Source of the DNA: Bretschneidera sinensis
Taxonomy: Eukaryota > Streptophyta > Magnoliopsida > Brassicales > Akaniaceae
Length of the DNA: 64,000 bases
Assembly: GCA_023935145.1 (NCBI GenBank)
Contig: CM043698.1
Span: 37,616,001 to 37,680,000 of the forward strand
Direction: 5' to 3'
Positions within the stretch are counted from its first letter, which is position 1, and every line of letters starts with the position of its first letter. Under the pieces are notes generated by a model, which did not search any database, had not been told where the DNA came from, and worked only from the letters and a program-made list of their open reading frames with translations. The position numbers were made by a program, and so were the translations under genes. Below are positions 31,841 to 43,189 of this stretch, one piece after another.

Positions 31841-32829
31841 CCGTTCAACTTAGTTTTTCATGTTTCAAAATGTTTTTGACTTAGAAGAGTTTTAACAAAT
31901 AGTTTTGTCAAAATTATTTTATAAAAAAAGAGCCATAAGACAAGCTACTTACTTGAATATAAGAGATTTACAGTTTGTTTCAATACTTTAATGCCTATAC
32001 TATATCTTCTGTCTTGACTTAGTGTCTGACACGAGTTGAGTTCTTGCATCTTGATTCTTTGCTGAATGCTTTTATCGTTTAAACACTTAGATAAAACTGT
32101 TAGTACATTTAGAGTAGTGTTTTGTCATTATTAAAATTTAGATATGGGTCAATAATCTCCCCATTTTTGATGATGACAAAACTAATGAGAGAAAACAGTT
32201 TTAAAAACTAAGTATTGGTTTTTAGAAAAAAATGGGCAGAGTTTCCTCTGTTTTTTGGATAAAACCAACCTGTAAAACAGTTCAAAGTAGTTTATAAACA
32301 ACCCAACCAAGCAACTCAACATAGTCTGATATTCATTAACTTCTTCGAAGCTGTGCTCCCCCTAAATCTATGCTCTATTTTAAGTTTACAGTGATATTTC
32401 TCTGTTTCCACATTTTTCTCCCCCGTTTTGAAAATAGTAGAAAAGGGGGTGCTAATCCAAAAACTAAGCAACATGGATACTACAGACACTAAGATTATGC
32501 ATAAACAAACTTGTATGCAAAAACTAAGCATAATTCAGAGCTGAAAAGACTTCCCGAGAAGAACTGAAATTTTCTACACTAGCATAAGTAGTTAAAGCAT
32601 ATTTCTGAGTAAAAAATGATATAAACTAAGTAATCATAATGTGGAAAACTAAAGAAAGTATATGAATCATAAGGTAATAATGAAATATAGTCAAATAAAT
32701 CCAAATATCTATACAACCCAGGCTTTTAGAAGTCGAAAATAAAAACTGAATGTATGATAATGTGATAAATGTTTGTGCCAAGAACAACTAAAAGCTATAT
32801 ATAAAACTGAAAAGATAACAACAGGCAAC

Positions 32830-34101
32830 TCAGCGAGCAGGAGAATTAGAGCCGTCTCTTATAAGATCCCGAAGCTCAGCCAAAAATCCCTCTGTGTGCT
32901 CTCGGTGCAACTTGAAGTCATCTTTAAGGGAACGGAGGTCGTGATGCATAGCATCAACAGAAGAGCTCAAGCTCTGAAACCCAAACTGCATGGATAGCTG
33001 GAGACTCAATATGACTTGGAGTAGATCATCGTATCTAGCTAGATCAGTACTAGAACCACTATGCGGTGGTGCTCGATCATTAGTGTCCATAACAGTGGTA
33101 GGGGCTGCATCACCTGGACCCTCATCATCATCCTCATTGCTGTCATCCTCTCCAATCCTGATGTTCTTCCTCGCCTTAGAGTAGATCATCCTATCTCTGA
33201 CCTTGCACCCCATCTTCTTCAGAAAAAAGACATTGATGATATCCTTAAGGCTAATGTCCTGAGCCTTAGAGGCAGGAAGAGGAACCTAAAAATGCTAGAG
33301 GATGAGGGTGATGAGCATCCCATAGGGAAGGCACCTAGAGTCACTAGCTTCGTCGTTTATCATGTTGGCGAGCAGTAGGGGGTAGATATTGAAGTGGTGT
33401 CCAGTTTTAAGACACTAAATCAATGCCACGTCTATCTTCGAGAGATAGCTCTGACTCCCAAGTCGTGGATGGATGGTCCAACTCACAATGAGATTGAACA
33501 ACTTCGAATCGAGAAGCATATCACTAAATGTGTGAAATGTAGTGGGCCGAAAGATATAGTTAGGGTCGTTCCTAACGATCTGGCATGCCTCCTTGTAGTC
33601 AAAGTTGTCCGGTCATCCGTCCAGACTCTATTGGATCCCTCCCATAGGAATCCTCAATATGCTCACTAGAAGGTCAGTGTTGACCTCAAACTCTACACCT
33701 ATTACACTGGTTCTGAACCGAAGAGCCAGTGGACTAGGTTTAACCAAGTTTGCGCAGAACTGGTGAATCAGATGTGGGTAGTATTTTTGGTGAATCCTGA
33801 CCAGTGGGGTTAAGTGCACTACATCAAAGGGAGGTAGAATGTCAAAGTTAGCATGACAAATAGATTCAAAGTCAACGAATCTGCCCGTCATGATCTTCTT
33901 ATGACGAATGATAGAGTTATACCGCTTTTTAGCGGCTGGACTCCAAAATAGAGAGTCGTCGAGCTCTGTCCTCGCCTTATTGCTAGAGCAGCCCGCCAAT
34001 CTCTTCCCCTTGGTGTCTGGTGCCGTGGATTTCTTGGACCGAGGGCTAGTAGGCGCGTGAGGTCCTCCAACAATGGTTTTGATTATGATTTTCTCAGACA
34101 T
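32830..34101 (-). pseudogene. Copia-A ORF3, 'putative plant transposon protein' type (env-like position)
   Basis: Third coding region, downstream of RNase H. The start is open for 157 codons (33628-34101): a basic, Ser/Thr-rich head, then 'KKRYNSIIRHKKIMTGRFVDF', 'FDVVHLTPLVRIHQKYYPHL' and 'HQFCANL' and 'VEFEVNTDLLVSILRIP'. After shifts, 33213-33628 holds 'LIVSWTIHPR' and 'RCLPYGMLITLI' segments, and the last 127 codons (32830-33213) are acidic (EDDSNEDDDEGPGD) and then helical, coiled-coil-like. The pattern 'YP.L..QF.ANL ... IP ... SW.I.PR ... RCLPYGMLLT' is that of a family of plant retroelement proteins of unknown role (Transposase_32/plant transposon protein). Its place matches env-like ORFs in SIRE-type copia. 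At least two frameshifts. Confidence 0.7.
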
Positions 34102-34310
34102 TTTGGAAAAAAGATATTTTTGGGGAGAGTGAGAGATTTTAGGGAAAACAAAATTTTCAATCGTGAAAAGTTGAAATACAGGTTATGGGGGATGAGATCA
34201 AGGATTTTATGGAGTGATTTTGTGAGATTTTGGTCAGAAATAGGAGATTTTCTAGAGAGAAAGCTTAGGGTTTTCAAAAATGGCGTAAAAACTGAAAAAA
34301 CTGAAGAGAT

Positions 34311-34318
34311 TATTTATA
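34311..34318 (-). promoter_or_regulatory. Candidate internal TATA box before ORF3
   Basis: Minus-strand TTCTATAAATAATC, 210 bp upstream of the ORF3 ATG. Two degenerate palindromes (about 34328-34370) and, before the gypsy insertion, the seven-copy array now at 39580-39785, lie just upstream. Same order as in the LTR promoter. Confidence 0.5.
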
Positions 34319-34393
34319 GAATTGTGATACCAGTAGATTGGGTTAGGGCACCAGTCATCTGGGTCCTTTACAGATTTGGGAATTTTATCATAC

Positions 34394-35660
34394 TGTTACG
34401 TGTTTATTTACCTAAATAAATAAGTAAATAATCGCACTCGTTTTACTTGCAAGTGCACAAGGTCAACAGTGTAGTATAGTGTGCGAATGCAAGATCATCT
34501 CCATAAGGATTTGTGAATTTCAATTTAGAATTAGTTTCGCAATATAAAAAGATAGAAATAATAAAAGGATTGATTTTAATAAAGATAAAATAATAAGGAT
34601 AAAGGCGTAGGGGCTTGATATCCACCACTAATTATGCTACCACAATACAACAGTATGTCAATGCTTTATAAATGTCATGTATACCTAATGTTTGTCAACC
34701 TAAGGGCATGGTATTTACTCCTTAAGCTATTGATTTCCTAAAGCAACGAGTTAGGCATGGTATCTACTCTAACTCTTTTCTCTCTTAAGGGATTCAGCGT
34801 GGTATCTACTGAGTTGTTCCTTAAGAGAGCATAAGACCTGTGGAAATCGACAACCACACAGGACCTAGGGCATGGTCTGCTCCCGGTTTTCCCGTGTTGA
34901 TTAACCCGAGAATCCGGTGTGGATATCTCTTGTTACTAATGTCGAACCCAGGACTCGGTCATCCAAATTGATTCAACTAACTAATCCATACCGCATGCAT
35001 CAGTTGATCATGTAAACACATTTGAGGAATTTAAATAAACACAGGTATTAATCAAGTTAAACATCATCATATAACCATTGTAAAGGCACCAATATTGAAA
35101 TATTAAATAAACATAATTAGGGCTTCAACTAAGGCCTTACTAAAAGTTTAAGTACACATAATAAAAATAAAGGAAAGAAGAAACCCGAGAGAAGAGTCAT
35201 CAATTCTCCTCCACAGTTTCCTTCTCCAAGCTAAAAGAAAAAGATAAAAGAAGAGATTAGATGATGTCCATTGTGTGTGTTTTGCAGGTGTATTTATAGG
35301 GGGTGAATAATCCTAGAAGGCTCAGGAATCCTAAACTTTCCTAAAACATAAAACTCTTTTATTTCCAAAACTGGTTCTGCTGCTTTACTGTTCACGCCCG
35401 TACATGTGCGCTCGATCGCAAGGTTGCACTCGATCGCCCTTCCTGGTGCGCTCAATCGCACTCCAGACAGTATCTGCTTGAGGTTTTCCAATTTTCTTCC
35501 TTTTAAGCTCCAAAAGCTTCCAAAATGCTTCATTTTCTTCATAGACCTATTAAAACCATGTAAAACACATAAATGAAGTAAAATGGACTAAAATAACATA
35601 AACTTGGGCTTAACAAATGTAAATTAAGGAGCTTAAATATGAATATTTAAGCTCCTATCA
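34394..35660 (-). repeat. 3' LTR of nested gypsy element
   Basis: Aligns with 38290-39575 with scattered substitutions and one missing 22-bp motif unit (three instead of four CTCGATCG motifs at 35406-35460). TATA box, minus strand, at 35291-35298. Confidence 0.95.
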
Positions 35661-36967
35661 CACCCCCAAACTTATATATTGCTAGTCCCTTAGCAATATA
35701 AAACTAAAAACTAAATGAAGAACAAAATTAAAGATAAATTCATTTCCATGATACTCAAAGATTTGGGTTGTGCATAAAACTATGATAACCGTTCATGAGT
35801 AAGCTTATAATAAAAACACATTTTTGTATTGAAAAAGGATTTTCAAAAGTTCATGTTACTTACCTAAGGTTGGCTTAAGGCATCGCAAGTTTGATTTGTG
35901 TGTGATGAATTAGCACATATAAGATGGGGCTTCCACATAATTTTAGTGTATAGGGTTTCAATGCTCAAACCTTTATCGAATTCCTTATCAAAGAGAACAA
36001 AAATGGCATAATACTTGCTTCTTCTTTCTTTTTCTTTCATCATGCGATCTTTGCCATGTTGAGTTCCATCGAGCTTTCTATTTGACCTTTGTAACGAGTG
36101 TTTAGCCAATGACTCCCAAACCAGATGGTTTTAGGGCATTAGGTGTAAAGACACCCCTAAGGACTTACTAACTCGAATAAAAAAGGCTACGGAACTAACA
36201 GGTTTTAATGCTTCTAAATGAAATTCTCACCTTTTGACGTGAACACTCAATGCTTACTGAGGCAAAAGGCCCAGTTACTAAGTGGAAATTTGTTATTATG
36301 ATCATTAAAGGCTTACTTCCCACCTTTTGACGTGAACACTCAATGCTTATTGAGGAAAGAGGCCCAGTTACTCAGTGAAAATCTTTTTGATCACTTTTTG
36401 CATGATGAACATTTTTCTTTATTTTTTTCTTCTTTATTTTTCTTATGCCAAAGTTATCCGATTACAGTTAGATTATGGAAACATATACAAGAGAATTATA
36501 TGTCATACCCCACACAAATGCGCGTTAAATGTGCTCGTGTAAATTTGGATCAAACTCGTGAATTCTTAGGTGCCTTGAGGTAGGTAACTAAACTTTGTAA
36601 AATTCCCATTGCAAGACTATGTGTTCTAGCTTTTAAGCTTACAAATGAAGTATTATCAAATTTTTAAATCAACCAAAATTTTTGTTTACCAAAAGAACAT
36701 GCATTTATCTTCCTAAAAAAAACTGGGACTTAGTGTGTGCATGTGTTTCAAGTGCTCGTGTGATAATATCTAGTATCTCCCACTACACCCAAACTCAAAA
36801 TACATATTTTCCCCAATGTGTATGGCATGGAAAGATCTGACCTGGGAGATGGAGAACTAGGTTGCTTGCTTTGCTTGTAACACGCCCCCAAACTTGAACT
36901 GGATGCACGCACTAAGTACCTAACAAAGAAAAATAAACATTGTTCCGAAAAACAAGAAATATAAATA
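35661..36967 (-). other. Nested gypsy internal region, non-coding 3' part
   Basis: Begins with the polypurine tract and 'CTTATATATTGCTAGTCCC'. No RT, RNase H or integrase motif in any frame. A repeated 38-bp phrase 'CACCTTTTGACGTGAACACTC' occurs at about 36229 and 36321, and 'CCCCCAAACTTGAAC' near 36886 copies the PPT-like motif. Confidence 0.6.
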
Positions 36968-37336
36968 CTAGATATGTAAATATAAATATAAACAAAAGAA
37001 AAATATTAAAATGAAAATGATAAGTCTGGGGTGCCTCCCATGAGCGCTAAGTTTAACGTCTTCAGCCGGACCAAGCCTTATTCTTTCCCAAAAACTAAGA
37101 TTTGCAGCAACTAGCACATGTAGTGTCTTATTCTCTCCCATATAAGCATAAGTCAAGTACTTCGGCAATTGCTTCAACTCTAAATTTGGTGCCTGGACAA
37201 TAAAAGGGAAAAAAGTAGTATTAGTAGGCATATGAATATCAAATGGATCGGTGTACTTACTTGGATGCTTTGGAGAGGCTTCAATGAGGTGCATAGTTTC
37301 GATGATGTCACCAGTAACATCCTCAAAATCTGGCAC
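36968..37336 (-). pseudogene. Nested gypsy pol-leader remnant
   Basis: 122-codon minus-strand piece. 'APNLELKQLPKYLTYAYMGEN' type sequence is the stretch just before RT in Athila/Tat pol (LELKPLPxHLKYAYLG). It ends in unrelated sequence after 'HVLVAANLSFWERI', so RT was deleted. Confidence 0.65.
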
Positions 37337-37669
37337 TATACTCGATCTTGTGAGACTATATGTAAGAGTAGTTTTTGATGGATCAACGTGATGGTCATGA
37401 AAAACTTGTTCAACAACATTTTACTTTTGTTTACTTAGCTCTTTAGCTATGTGCCCCACTTGTACTTCTAGTCTTTGAATAGCTTGCTCATGCCTTGCAT
37501 TTATTTGGCTTTGTTCAGTCCAAAATTGTCTTGCCTCTGCTATGAACTGCTCTTGTGAGGTCATCAGTTGTTGTTGTTGAACTGCCAGTTGCCTCACAAT
37601 GCTCTTTAGGTCGCTCTCCTTTGCTTCCGGAACTGATTGGGCTGCTGGTTGGAAGTTTCTTTGTTGCCC

Positions 37670-37972
37670 TTAAAGGTTCCATGCATTTTGATCATTGCTC
37701 CATGAGAAGTTGGGGTGGTTTCGCCATTCTGGATTGTGGGTATTTGCATATGGATTGTAGTTGTTCTGTCCCACATGATTTTCTTGCTCTTGATCTATAG
37801 ATGAATATAAAGGGCAAGTGTTAGTAGTGTGATCAAAACGAGAACATATAGCACATACCTGAAGTGGTTTGCCCTGTGGACTAGGTGATATGTTTTGAGT
37901 AATTATGGCGTTTATGAGCATATCTAGCTTCCTCTCCATATCATCTAGATAAGCATATCGAGCTTCCGTCAT
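37670..37972 (-). pseudogene. Nested gypsy gag zinc-knuckle remnant
   Basis: 100-codon minus-strand piece: 'LQVCAICSRFDHTTNTCPL' is a CX2CX4HX4C-like knuckle, followed by 'NPYANTHNPEWRNHPNFSWS', the well known gag segment of Athila/Tat-like elements. Downstream (37340-37670) lies a Gln-rich coiled-coil-like stretch in broken frame. Confidence 0.8.
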
Positions 37973-38055
37973 TGGTGCTTCTCCCTTGAATGAATTTGTT
38001 GAAAAGCTTCAGTGCAACAGTTTCAGTACTGTTACTCGGGTACTCTCTGGAGCTT

Positions 38056-38115
38056 ATGCGCTCGAGTGCACACTGAACTGTGCTCGATCGCACAAGGTAC
38101 TGCACTCGATCGCAA
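38056..38115 (-). promoter_or_regulatory. CTCGATCG motif group in the leader of the nested gypsy
   Basis: Three near copies (TGCGCTCGAGTGCA, TGTGCTCGATCGCAC, TGCACTCGATCGCA) between the PBS and gag. The same motif forms the arrays in both LTRs. Confidence 0.6.
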
Positions 38116-38265
38116 TGAGGATAGAAACTTCTCTGCTGTACACCTGAACAAAAGAAAACAGAAAAAAGGAATAAATCTGATTTTTGATAAAACTAAAAAT
38201 AAAACGGAACAGAATAAAATAAAATAAAACTAACGAAAATAATTCCAAAAAGAAATTTAGCACAA

Positions 38266-38283
38266 TCCCCGGCAACAGCGCCA
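38266..38283 (-). other. Primer binding site for tRNA-Asp
   Basis: Plus strand TCCCCGGCAACAGCGCCA equals the 3' end of plant tRNA-Asp with one difference, six bases inside the 5' LTR (38290). Fixes the element orientation as minus. Confidence 0.85.
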
Positions 38284-38289
38284 AAAACT

Positions 38290-39575
38290 TGTTGCACGTT
38301 TATTTACCTAAATAAATAAGTAAATAATCGCACTTGTTTTACTTGCAAGTGCACAAGGTCAACAATGTAGTATAGTGTGCGAATGCAAGATTATCTCCAC
38401 AGGGATTGGTGAATTTCAATTTAAAATTAGTTTCACAATATAAAAAGATAGAAATAATAAAAGAGTTGATTTTTATAAAGATAAAATAATAAGGATAAAG
38501 ACGTAGGGGCTTGATATCCACCACTAATTATGCTACCACAATACAACAGTATGCCAATGCTTTATAAATGTCATGTATACCTAATGTTTGTCAACCTAAG
38601 GGCATGGTATTTACTCTTTAAGCTATTGATTTCCCAAAGCAACGAGTTAGGCATGATATCTACTCTAACTCTTTTCTCTCTTAAGGGATTCGGCGTAGTA
38701 TCTACTGAGTTATTCCTTAAGAGAACATAGGACCTGTGGAAATCAACAACCACACGGGACCTAGGGCATGGTCCGCTCCCGGTTTTTCCATGTTGATTAA
38801 CCTGAGAATCCGGTGTGGATATCTCTTGTTACTAATGTCGAACCTAGGACTCGGTCATCCAAATTGATTCAACTAACTAATCCATACCACATGCATCAGT
38901 TGATCATACAAACACATTTGAGGAATTTAAATAAACACAGGTATTAATCAAGTTAAACATCATCATATAACCATTGTAAAGGCACCAATATTGAAATATT
39001 AAATAAACATAATTAGGGCTTCAACTAAGCCCTTACTAAAAGTTTAAGTACACATAATAAAAATAAAGGAAAGAAGAAACCCGAGAGAAGAGTCGTCAAT
39101 TCTCCTCCACAGTTTCCTTCTCCAAGCTAAAAGCAAAAGATAAAAGAAAAGATTAGATGATGTCCATTGTGTGTGTTTTACAGGTGTATTTATAGGGGGT
39201 GAATAATCCTAGAAGGCTCAGGAACCCTAAACTTTCCTAAAACATAAAACTCCTTTATTTCCAAAACTGGTTCTGCTGCTTTACTATTCAAGCCCATACA
39301 TGTGCGCTCGATCGCGAGCAGAGTGCGCTCGATCGCAAGGTTGCGCTCGATCGCCCTTCCTGGTGCGCTCAATCGCACCAGACAGTATCTGCTCGAGGTT
39401 TTCCAGTTTTCTTCCTTTTAAGCTCCAAAAGCTTCCAAAATGCTTCTTTTTCTTCATATACCTATAAAAACCATTTAAAACACAAAAATGAAGTAAAATG
39501 GACTAAAATAACATAAACTAGGGCTTAACAAATGTAAATTAAGGGGCTTAAATATGAATATTTAAGTTCCTATCA
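38290..39575 (-). repeat. 5' LTR of nested gypsy element
   Basis: Minus strand from 39575 to 38290. Four TGCGCTCGATCGCA-type motifs at 39301-39378, about 110-190 bp upstream of the TATA box at 39187-39194. Confidence 0.95.
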
Positions 39576-39579
39576 CATA

Positions 39580-39785
39580 CCAGTCGACTGGATCGGGACA
39601 CTAGTCGACTGGGTAAACTGGCAAAGATATACCAGTCGACTGGTTCATCCATACCAGTCGACTAGGTAGTTACCAAAAAATAAAAATTTTGGCTCCAAAC
39701 AGGGGCTTGTTCTACTAGTCGACTGGGTACATGAACTAGTCTATTGGGTAAAGAGGTAGTGTGATACCAGTCGACTAGACCCTTA
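39580..39785 (-). promoter_or_regulatory. Palindrome array between RNase H and ORF3 of Copia-A
   Basis: Seven copies of CCAGTCGACTGG or close variants (about 39580, 39602, 39632, 39654, 39713, 39738, 39767). Same motif and similar spacing as in the Copia-A LTRs. The nested gypsy element inserted inside this array, leaving two worn copies at 34328-34370. Confidence 0.8.
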
Positions 39786-39943
39786 AAAAAAACTTCTAGT
39801 TTAGAGTCTTAACATGAAATTTGTTTATCTATACCATCTGAGTGAGGGAAATATTAAGTAAGGTTTAATACTCATTCACTAGATGTCAAGTTTAGAAATG
39901 ATGAATGATGATGCAATCAAATATACAGTTTATCATAGTCTAA

Positions 39944-40219
39944 TCATCCCATCAACCGTCTAATGTTACAAAAACTAGCTTGACTTAAAGGTTTTGTAAG
40001 AATGTCAGCTATTTGATCTTCTGAACGAATGAATTCTAGTCTTATATCACATTTTTTAGCATGGTCATTTAAGAAATAATGTCGAATTTCTATGTGTTTG
40101 GTTCTTGCGTGTTGAATAGAGTTTTTGATTAACTTGATAGCATTGGTATTAACGCAATGTATTGGGATAATTTTAAAGTTCATGCCATAGTCTTCTAGTT
40201 GTTGTTTCATCGACAACAC
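39944..40219 (-). pseudogene. Copia-A RNase H remnant
   Basis: Minus strand, 91 codons: 'INTNAIKLIKNSIQHARTKH' type stretch (HARTKHIEIRHYFLNDH) and the pol end 'DQIADILTKPLS', standard copia RNase H C-terminal motifs. The upstream half (40219-40440) is in broken frame. Confidence 0.88.
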
Positions 40220-40476
40220 TTGGGCACAACAACTTCCAACTACTACGTATTCCGCCTCAGCGGTTGATAGTGCAACCGAGTTTTATTTCTTGAAAAACCA
40301 AGAGATTAACATTGCACTTAAGAATTAACATGTTCCACTAGTGCTTTTTCTATCTAATCTACACCCCGTAAAATCAGCATCTGAATATGATACAAGCTCA
40401 AAAGATGAATCTCTAGAGTACCATAATCCTAGGGTTTGAGTCCCTTGTAGATATTTAAGGATTTTTTTTACTGCAA

Positions 40477-41298
40477 TTAATGTGATTCCTTAGGATCAGC
40501 TTGAAATCTAGCACATATGTATACATTGAACATTATATCAGGTCTACTTGCATTTAAATAAAGTAAAGCTCTTATCATGCTTCTATAAGTTTTAATGTCT
40601 ACACACTTACCTCCTTCATCAAGGTCAAGTTTTGTAGATGTGCTCATAGGAGTACCAAGTGACTTTGAGCTTTCCATCTCGAACCTTTTTAGTAGGTCCT
40701 TGGTGTATTTTGATTGATTGATGAAGATGCCTCCTTTCAGTTGTTTGATTTGAAGTCCAAGGAAGTAGGTGAGTTCTCCCATCATGCTCATTTCAAATTC
40801 ACCTTGCATGCACTTGACAAACTCTTGACACATAGATTCATTAGTAGCACCAAATATGATATCATTAACATATATTTAGACTAGTAGAGTGTCATTTTTG
40901 TGAGTTTTTGTGAAGAGAATTATGTCTATTTTTCCTCTTGTAAAATTATTTTCAATCAAGAATTTACTTCATCTTTCATACCATGCTCTTAGAGCTTGCT
41001 TTAACCCATATAGAGCTTTAGAAAGCTTGTAGACATGATTTGAAAGACTATGATTCTCAAATCCAAGAGGTTGCTCAACATATACCTCTTCTTTTATAAA
41101 TCCATTTAAAAAGGCATTTTTTACATTCATTTGAAATAATTTAAACTTGTTAAAGCATACAAAGACTAATAACATTCGAATAGCTTCTAATCTTGCTACG
41201 GGAGCATAGGTCTCATCAAAGTCTATTCCTTTTTCTTGATTATATCCCTTAACAACTAGTCTAGCCCTATTTTTAGTCACTATACCATTTTCATCCAT
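40477..41298 (-). pseudogene. Copia-A reverse transcriptase remnant
   Basis: Minus strand RVT_2 in two pieces. 40969-41298 holds '[20 protein letters not shown]', '[14 protein letters not shown]', '[19 protein letters not shown]' and '[18 protein letters not shown]'. 40477-40833 holds 'GELTYFLGLQIKQL', 'KYTKDLLKRFEM' and 'SRPDIMFNVYICARFQ'. Between them the catalytic box reads IYVNDII, so the first Asp of YVDD is Asn, and a stop codon sits three codons earlier. QMNVK also replaces QMDVK, losing another catalytic Asp. Enzyme dead. Confidence 0.9.
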
Positions 41299-41789
41299 CT
41301 TATTTCTAAATACCCATTTAGTTCCTACTATTGTATGATTCTTTGGTCTAGGAACTAAATTACATACATTGTTTCTTTCAAATTAATTTATTTCTTCTTG
41401 CATGGCATTTATCCAATCAATATCCTTCTTGGCTTCTACAAATGTTTTAGGTTCTATTTGAGAAAAATAGGCTACATGGTTGCAAATATTTCTAATAGAA
41501 GAACGAGTTCTTACCCCTTGTGAAAGATCACCAATCACTTGATCGATTGGGTGATAATTTACATACCTTCAATCTTTGGGAAGACCATCCTCTTGTTGAC
41601 TTGTGGATGGTTGGTCCAATTCAAGAGCTTATATCTCTTGATTTGTTTGAGATGGGCTCTCCTTTGGGTCAACAATGGGAGTAGGTGTTTCCGTTCTTGG
41701 AATGAAATCTGCATCATCATTGAAAGAAACTTCTCTTCTACTCATTGGGTTATACTCATCAAGGGCTACATGTACAGATTCTTCTACCA

Positions 41790-42711
41790 CTAGAGTTTCT
41801 TGTTGAAGACTCTATAAGCTTTACTAGAAGTTGAATATCTTAAGAATATCCCCTCATCAGTCTTTGAGTCAAATTTACCCAAGTTAGTTTTATTGTTATT
41901 TAGGATAAAACATTTACAACCAAAAGTACAAAAATATGAGATATTAGGCTTTCTACCTTTCCATAATTCATAAGGAGTTTTGTTAAGCATAGGCCTAATT
42001 AAAATTCTATTCAAGATATAGCAAGAAGTGTTTACCATTTCCGCCCAAAAGTATTTTGGTAAGCTATTTTCACAAAGCATTGTTCTTGCAAAATCTTCTA
42101 GAACTCTATTTTTCCTCTCAACAACTCCATTTTGTTGAGGAGTTCTAGGTGCTGAAAAGTTGTGATCAATTTCATTTTCATCACAAAATTTTGAAAAACT
42201 TTGATTTTCAAATTCTTTTCCATGATCACTTCTAATGCTTGAGATACAAATTCTTTTTCATTTTGAACCTTTTTGCAAAAGTTTTCAAATCCTTTGTAAA
42301 CTTCATCCTTGTAAGCAATAAAGATAACAAAAGTATATCTTAAATAGTCATTAACAATAACAAGAGCATATTGATGGCCACCTAAACTAATAGTACTTAT
42401 TGGACCAATAAATCCATGCGCAAAAGTTCCAATGGTCTAGTAGTTGAGACTACCTTTTTTTATTTAAAAAAAATTCTAGTTTGTTTTCCCATTTGACAAG
42501 CACACATTTTATCTTTTTCAAATTTGATTTTGTGAAGTCCAATGACTAAATCTTTTCTTAAAATGATTTTAAGAAAATCTATGTTCACATGACCAAGCCT
42601 TCTATGCCATAGCCATGTGTTTTCACTAAATGCGAGAAAACATTTTTCATTTTCTGAATGCAAGGATTTTAAATCAATTATATAGATATTTTTCATGTCT
42701 TTGGCCAACAA
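41790..42711 (-). pseudogene. Copia-A integrase remnant
   Basis: 42460-42711 is the GAG-pre-integrase domain ('TWLWHRRLGHVNIDFLKI', then 'CACQMGKQ'). 42080-42460 holds the core in broken frames. 41790-42080 carries 'NRILIRPMLNKTPYELWKGRKP' and 'FGCKCFILNN', the C-terminal core signature. The 41300-41790 linker to RT is worn. Confidence 0.88.
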
Positions 42712-42765
42712 ACTTGATCTTGTTACTTTTAATGTCTATAACTAGACAATGAGAGGTTTCAAATA

Positions 42766-43185
42766 TTATTTGTTGCCTTTGTCACATAGTTGACTGATAA
42801 TTAGTAAATTTGGCTTAAGGCCTTGCACTAATAATACATTATCTATGGTTGAGAAATTATTTCCAACTTTTCCATGCCTGATGATCTTTATTTTTGTGTT
42901 GTCTCCAATGGTGACATGTCTGCCATCTCTTAGAGTTAGCTCTTTGAATACACTTCTATCACCAGTCATGTGCTTTGAGCATCCACTATCAAGGTACCAC
43001 CAGTTACCTTTTTCTTTGGTGTAGAGACATATATACATCACACAAGGATACACAATTGCACTTTTAGATACCCAAAATTTCTTGGGTCCTTTGGGGTTAG
43101 TCCTAGAAAATACGGTTCCTTTAAGGACCCATACTTTCTTAACAACATAAGGTGTTCTATATTTATAGACATGTTGATGATGCAC
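42766..43185 (-). pseudogene. Copia-A protease remnant
   Basis: 139-codon minus-strand piece with 'KGNWWYLDSGCSKHMTGD'; DSG is the aspartic protease catalytic triplet and is intact. Followed by 'VTIGDNTKIKIIRHGKVG' and 'VLLVQGLKPNLLIISQLCD', the usual run into GAG-pre-integrase. Confidence 0.9.
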
Positions 43186-43189
43186 AATC

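Larger units (their letters stand above)
30989..32154 (-). repeat. Copia-A 3' LTR
   Basis: Homologous over its length to 45166-46336. Its inner end has TCAATA for TCAACA. The polypurine tract follows on the minus strand as AAAAATGGGGAGAT (plus 32155-32170). The TATA box (minus) is at 31543-31551. Confidence 0.92.
34394..39575 (-). mobile_element. Nested gypsy element lacking RT (LARD-like, Athila/Tat-type)
   Basis: TSD CATAC at 34389-34393 and 39576-39580. LTRs 34394-35660 (1267 bp) and 38290-39575 (1286 bp), TG...CA. Minus orientation from the PBS for tRNA-Asp at 38266-38283 and the PPT (AAGTTTGGGGGTG) beside 35660. Internal region of only 2.6 kb keeps a gag zinc-knuckle piece and a short pol-leader piece; RT, RNase H and integrase are missing. 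Confidence 0.95.

Noticed and set aside
34057..34419. 120-codon plus-strand frame
   Set aside because: Antisense to the ORF3 leader of Copia-A and runs into the nested gypsy LTR; Phe/Arg-rich low complexity.
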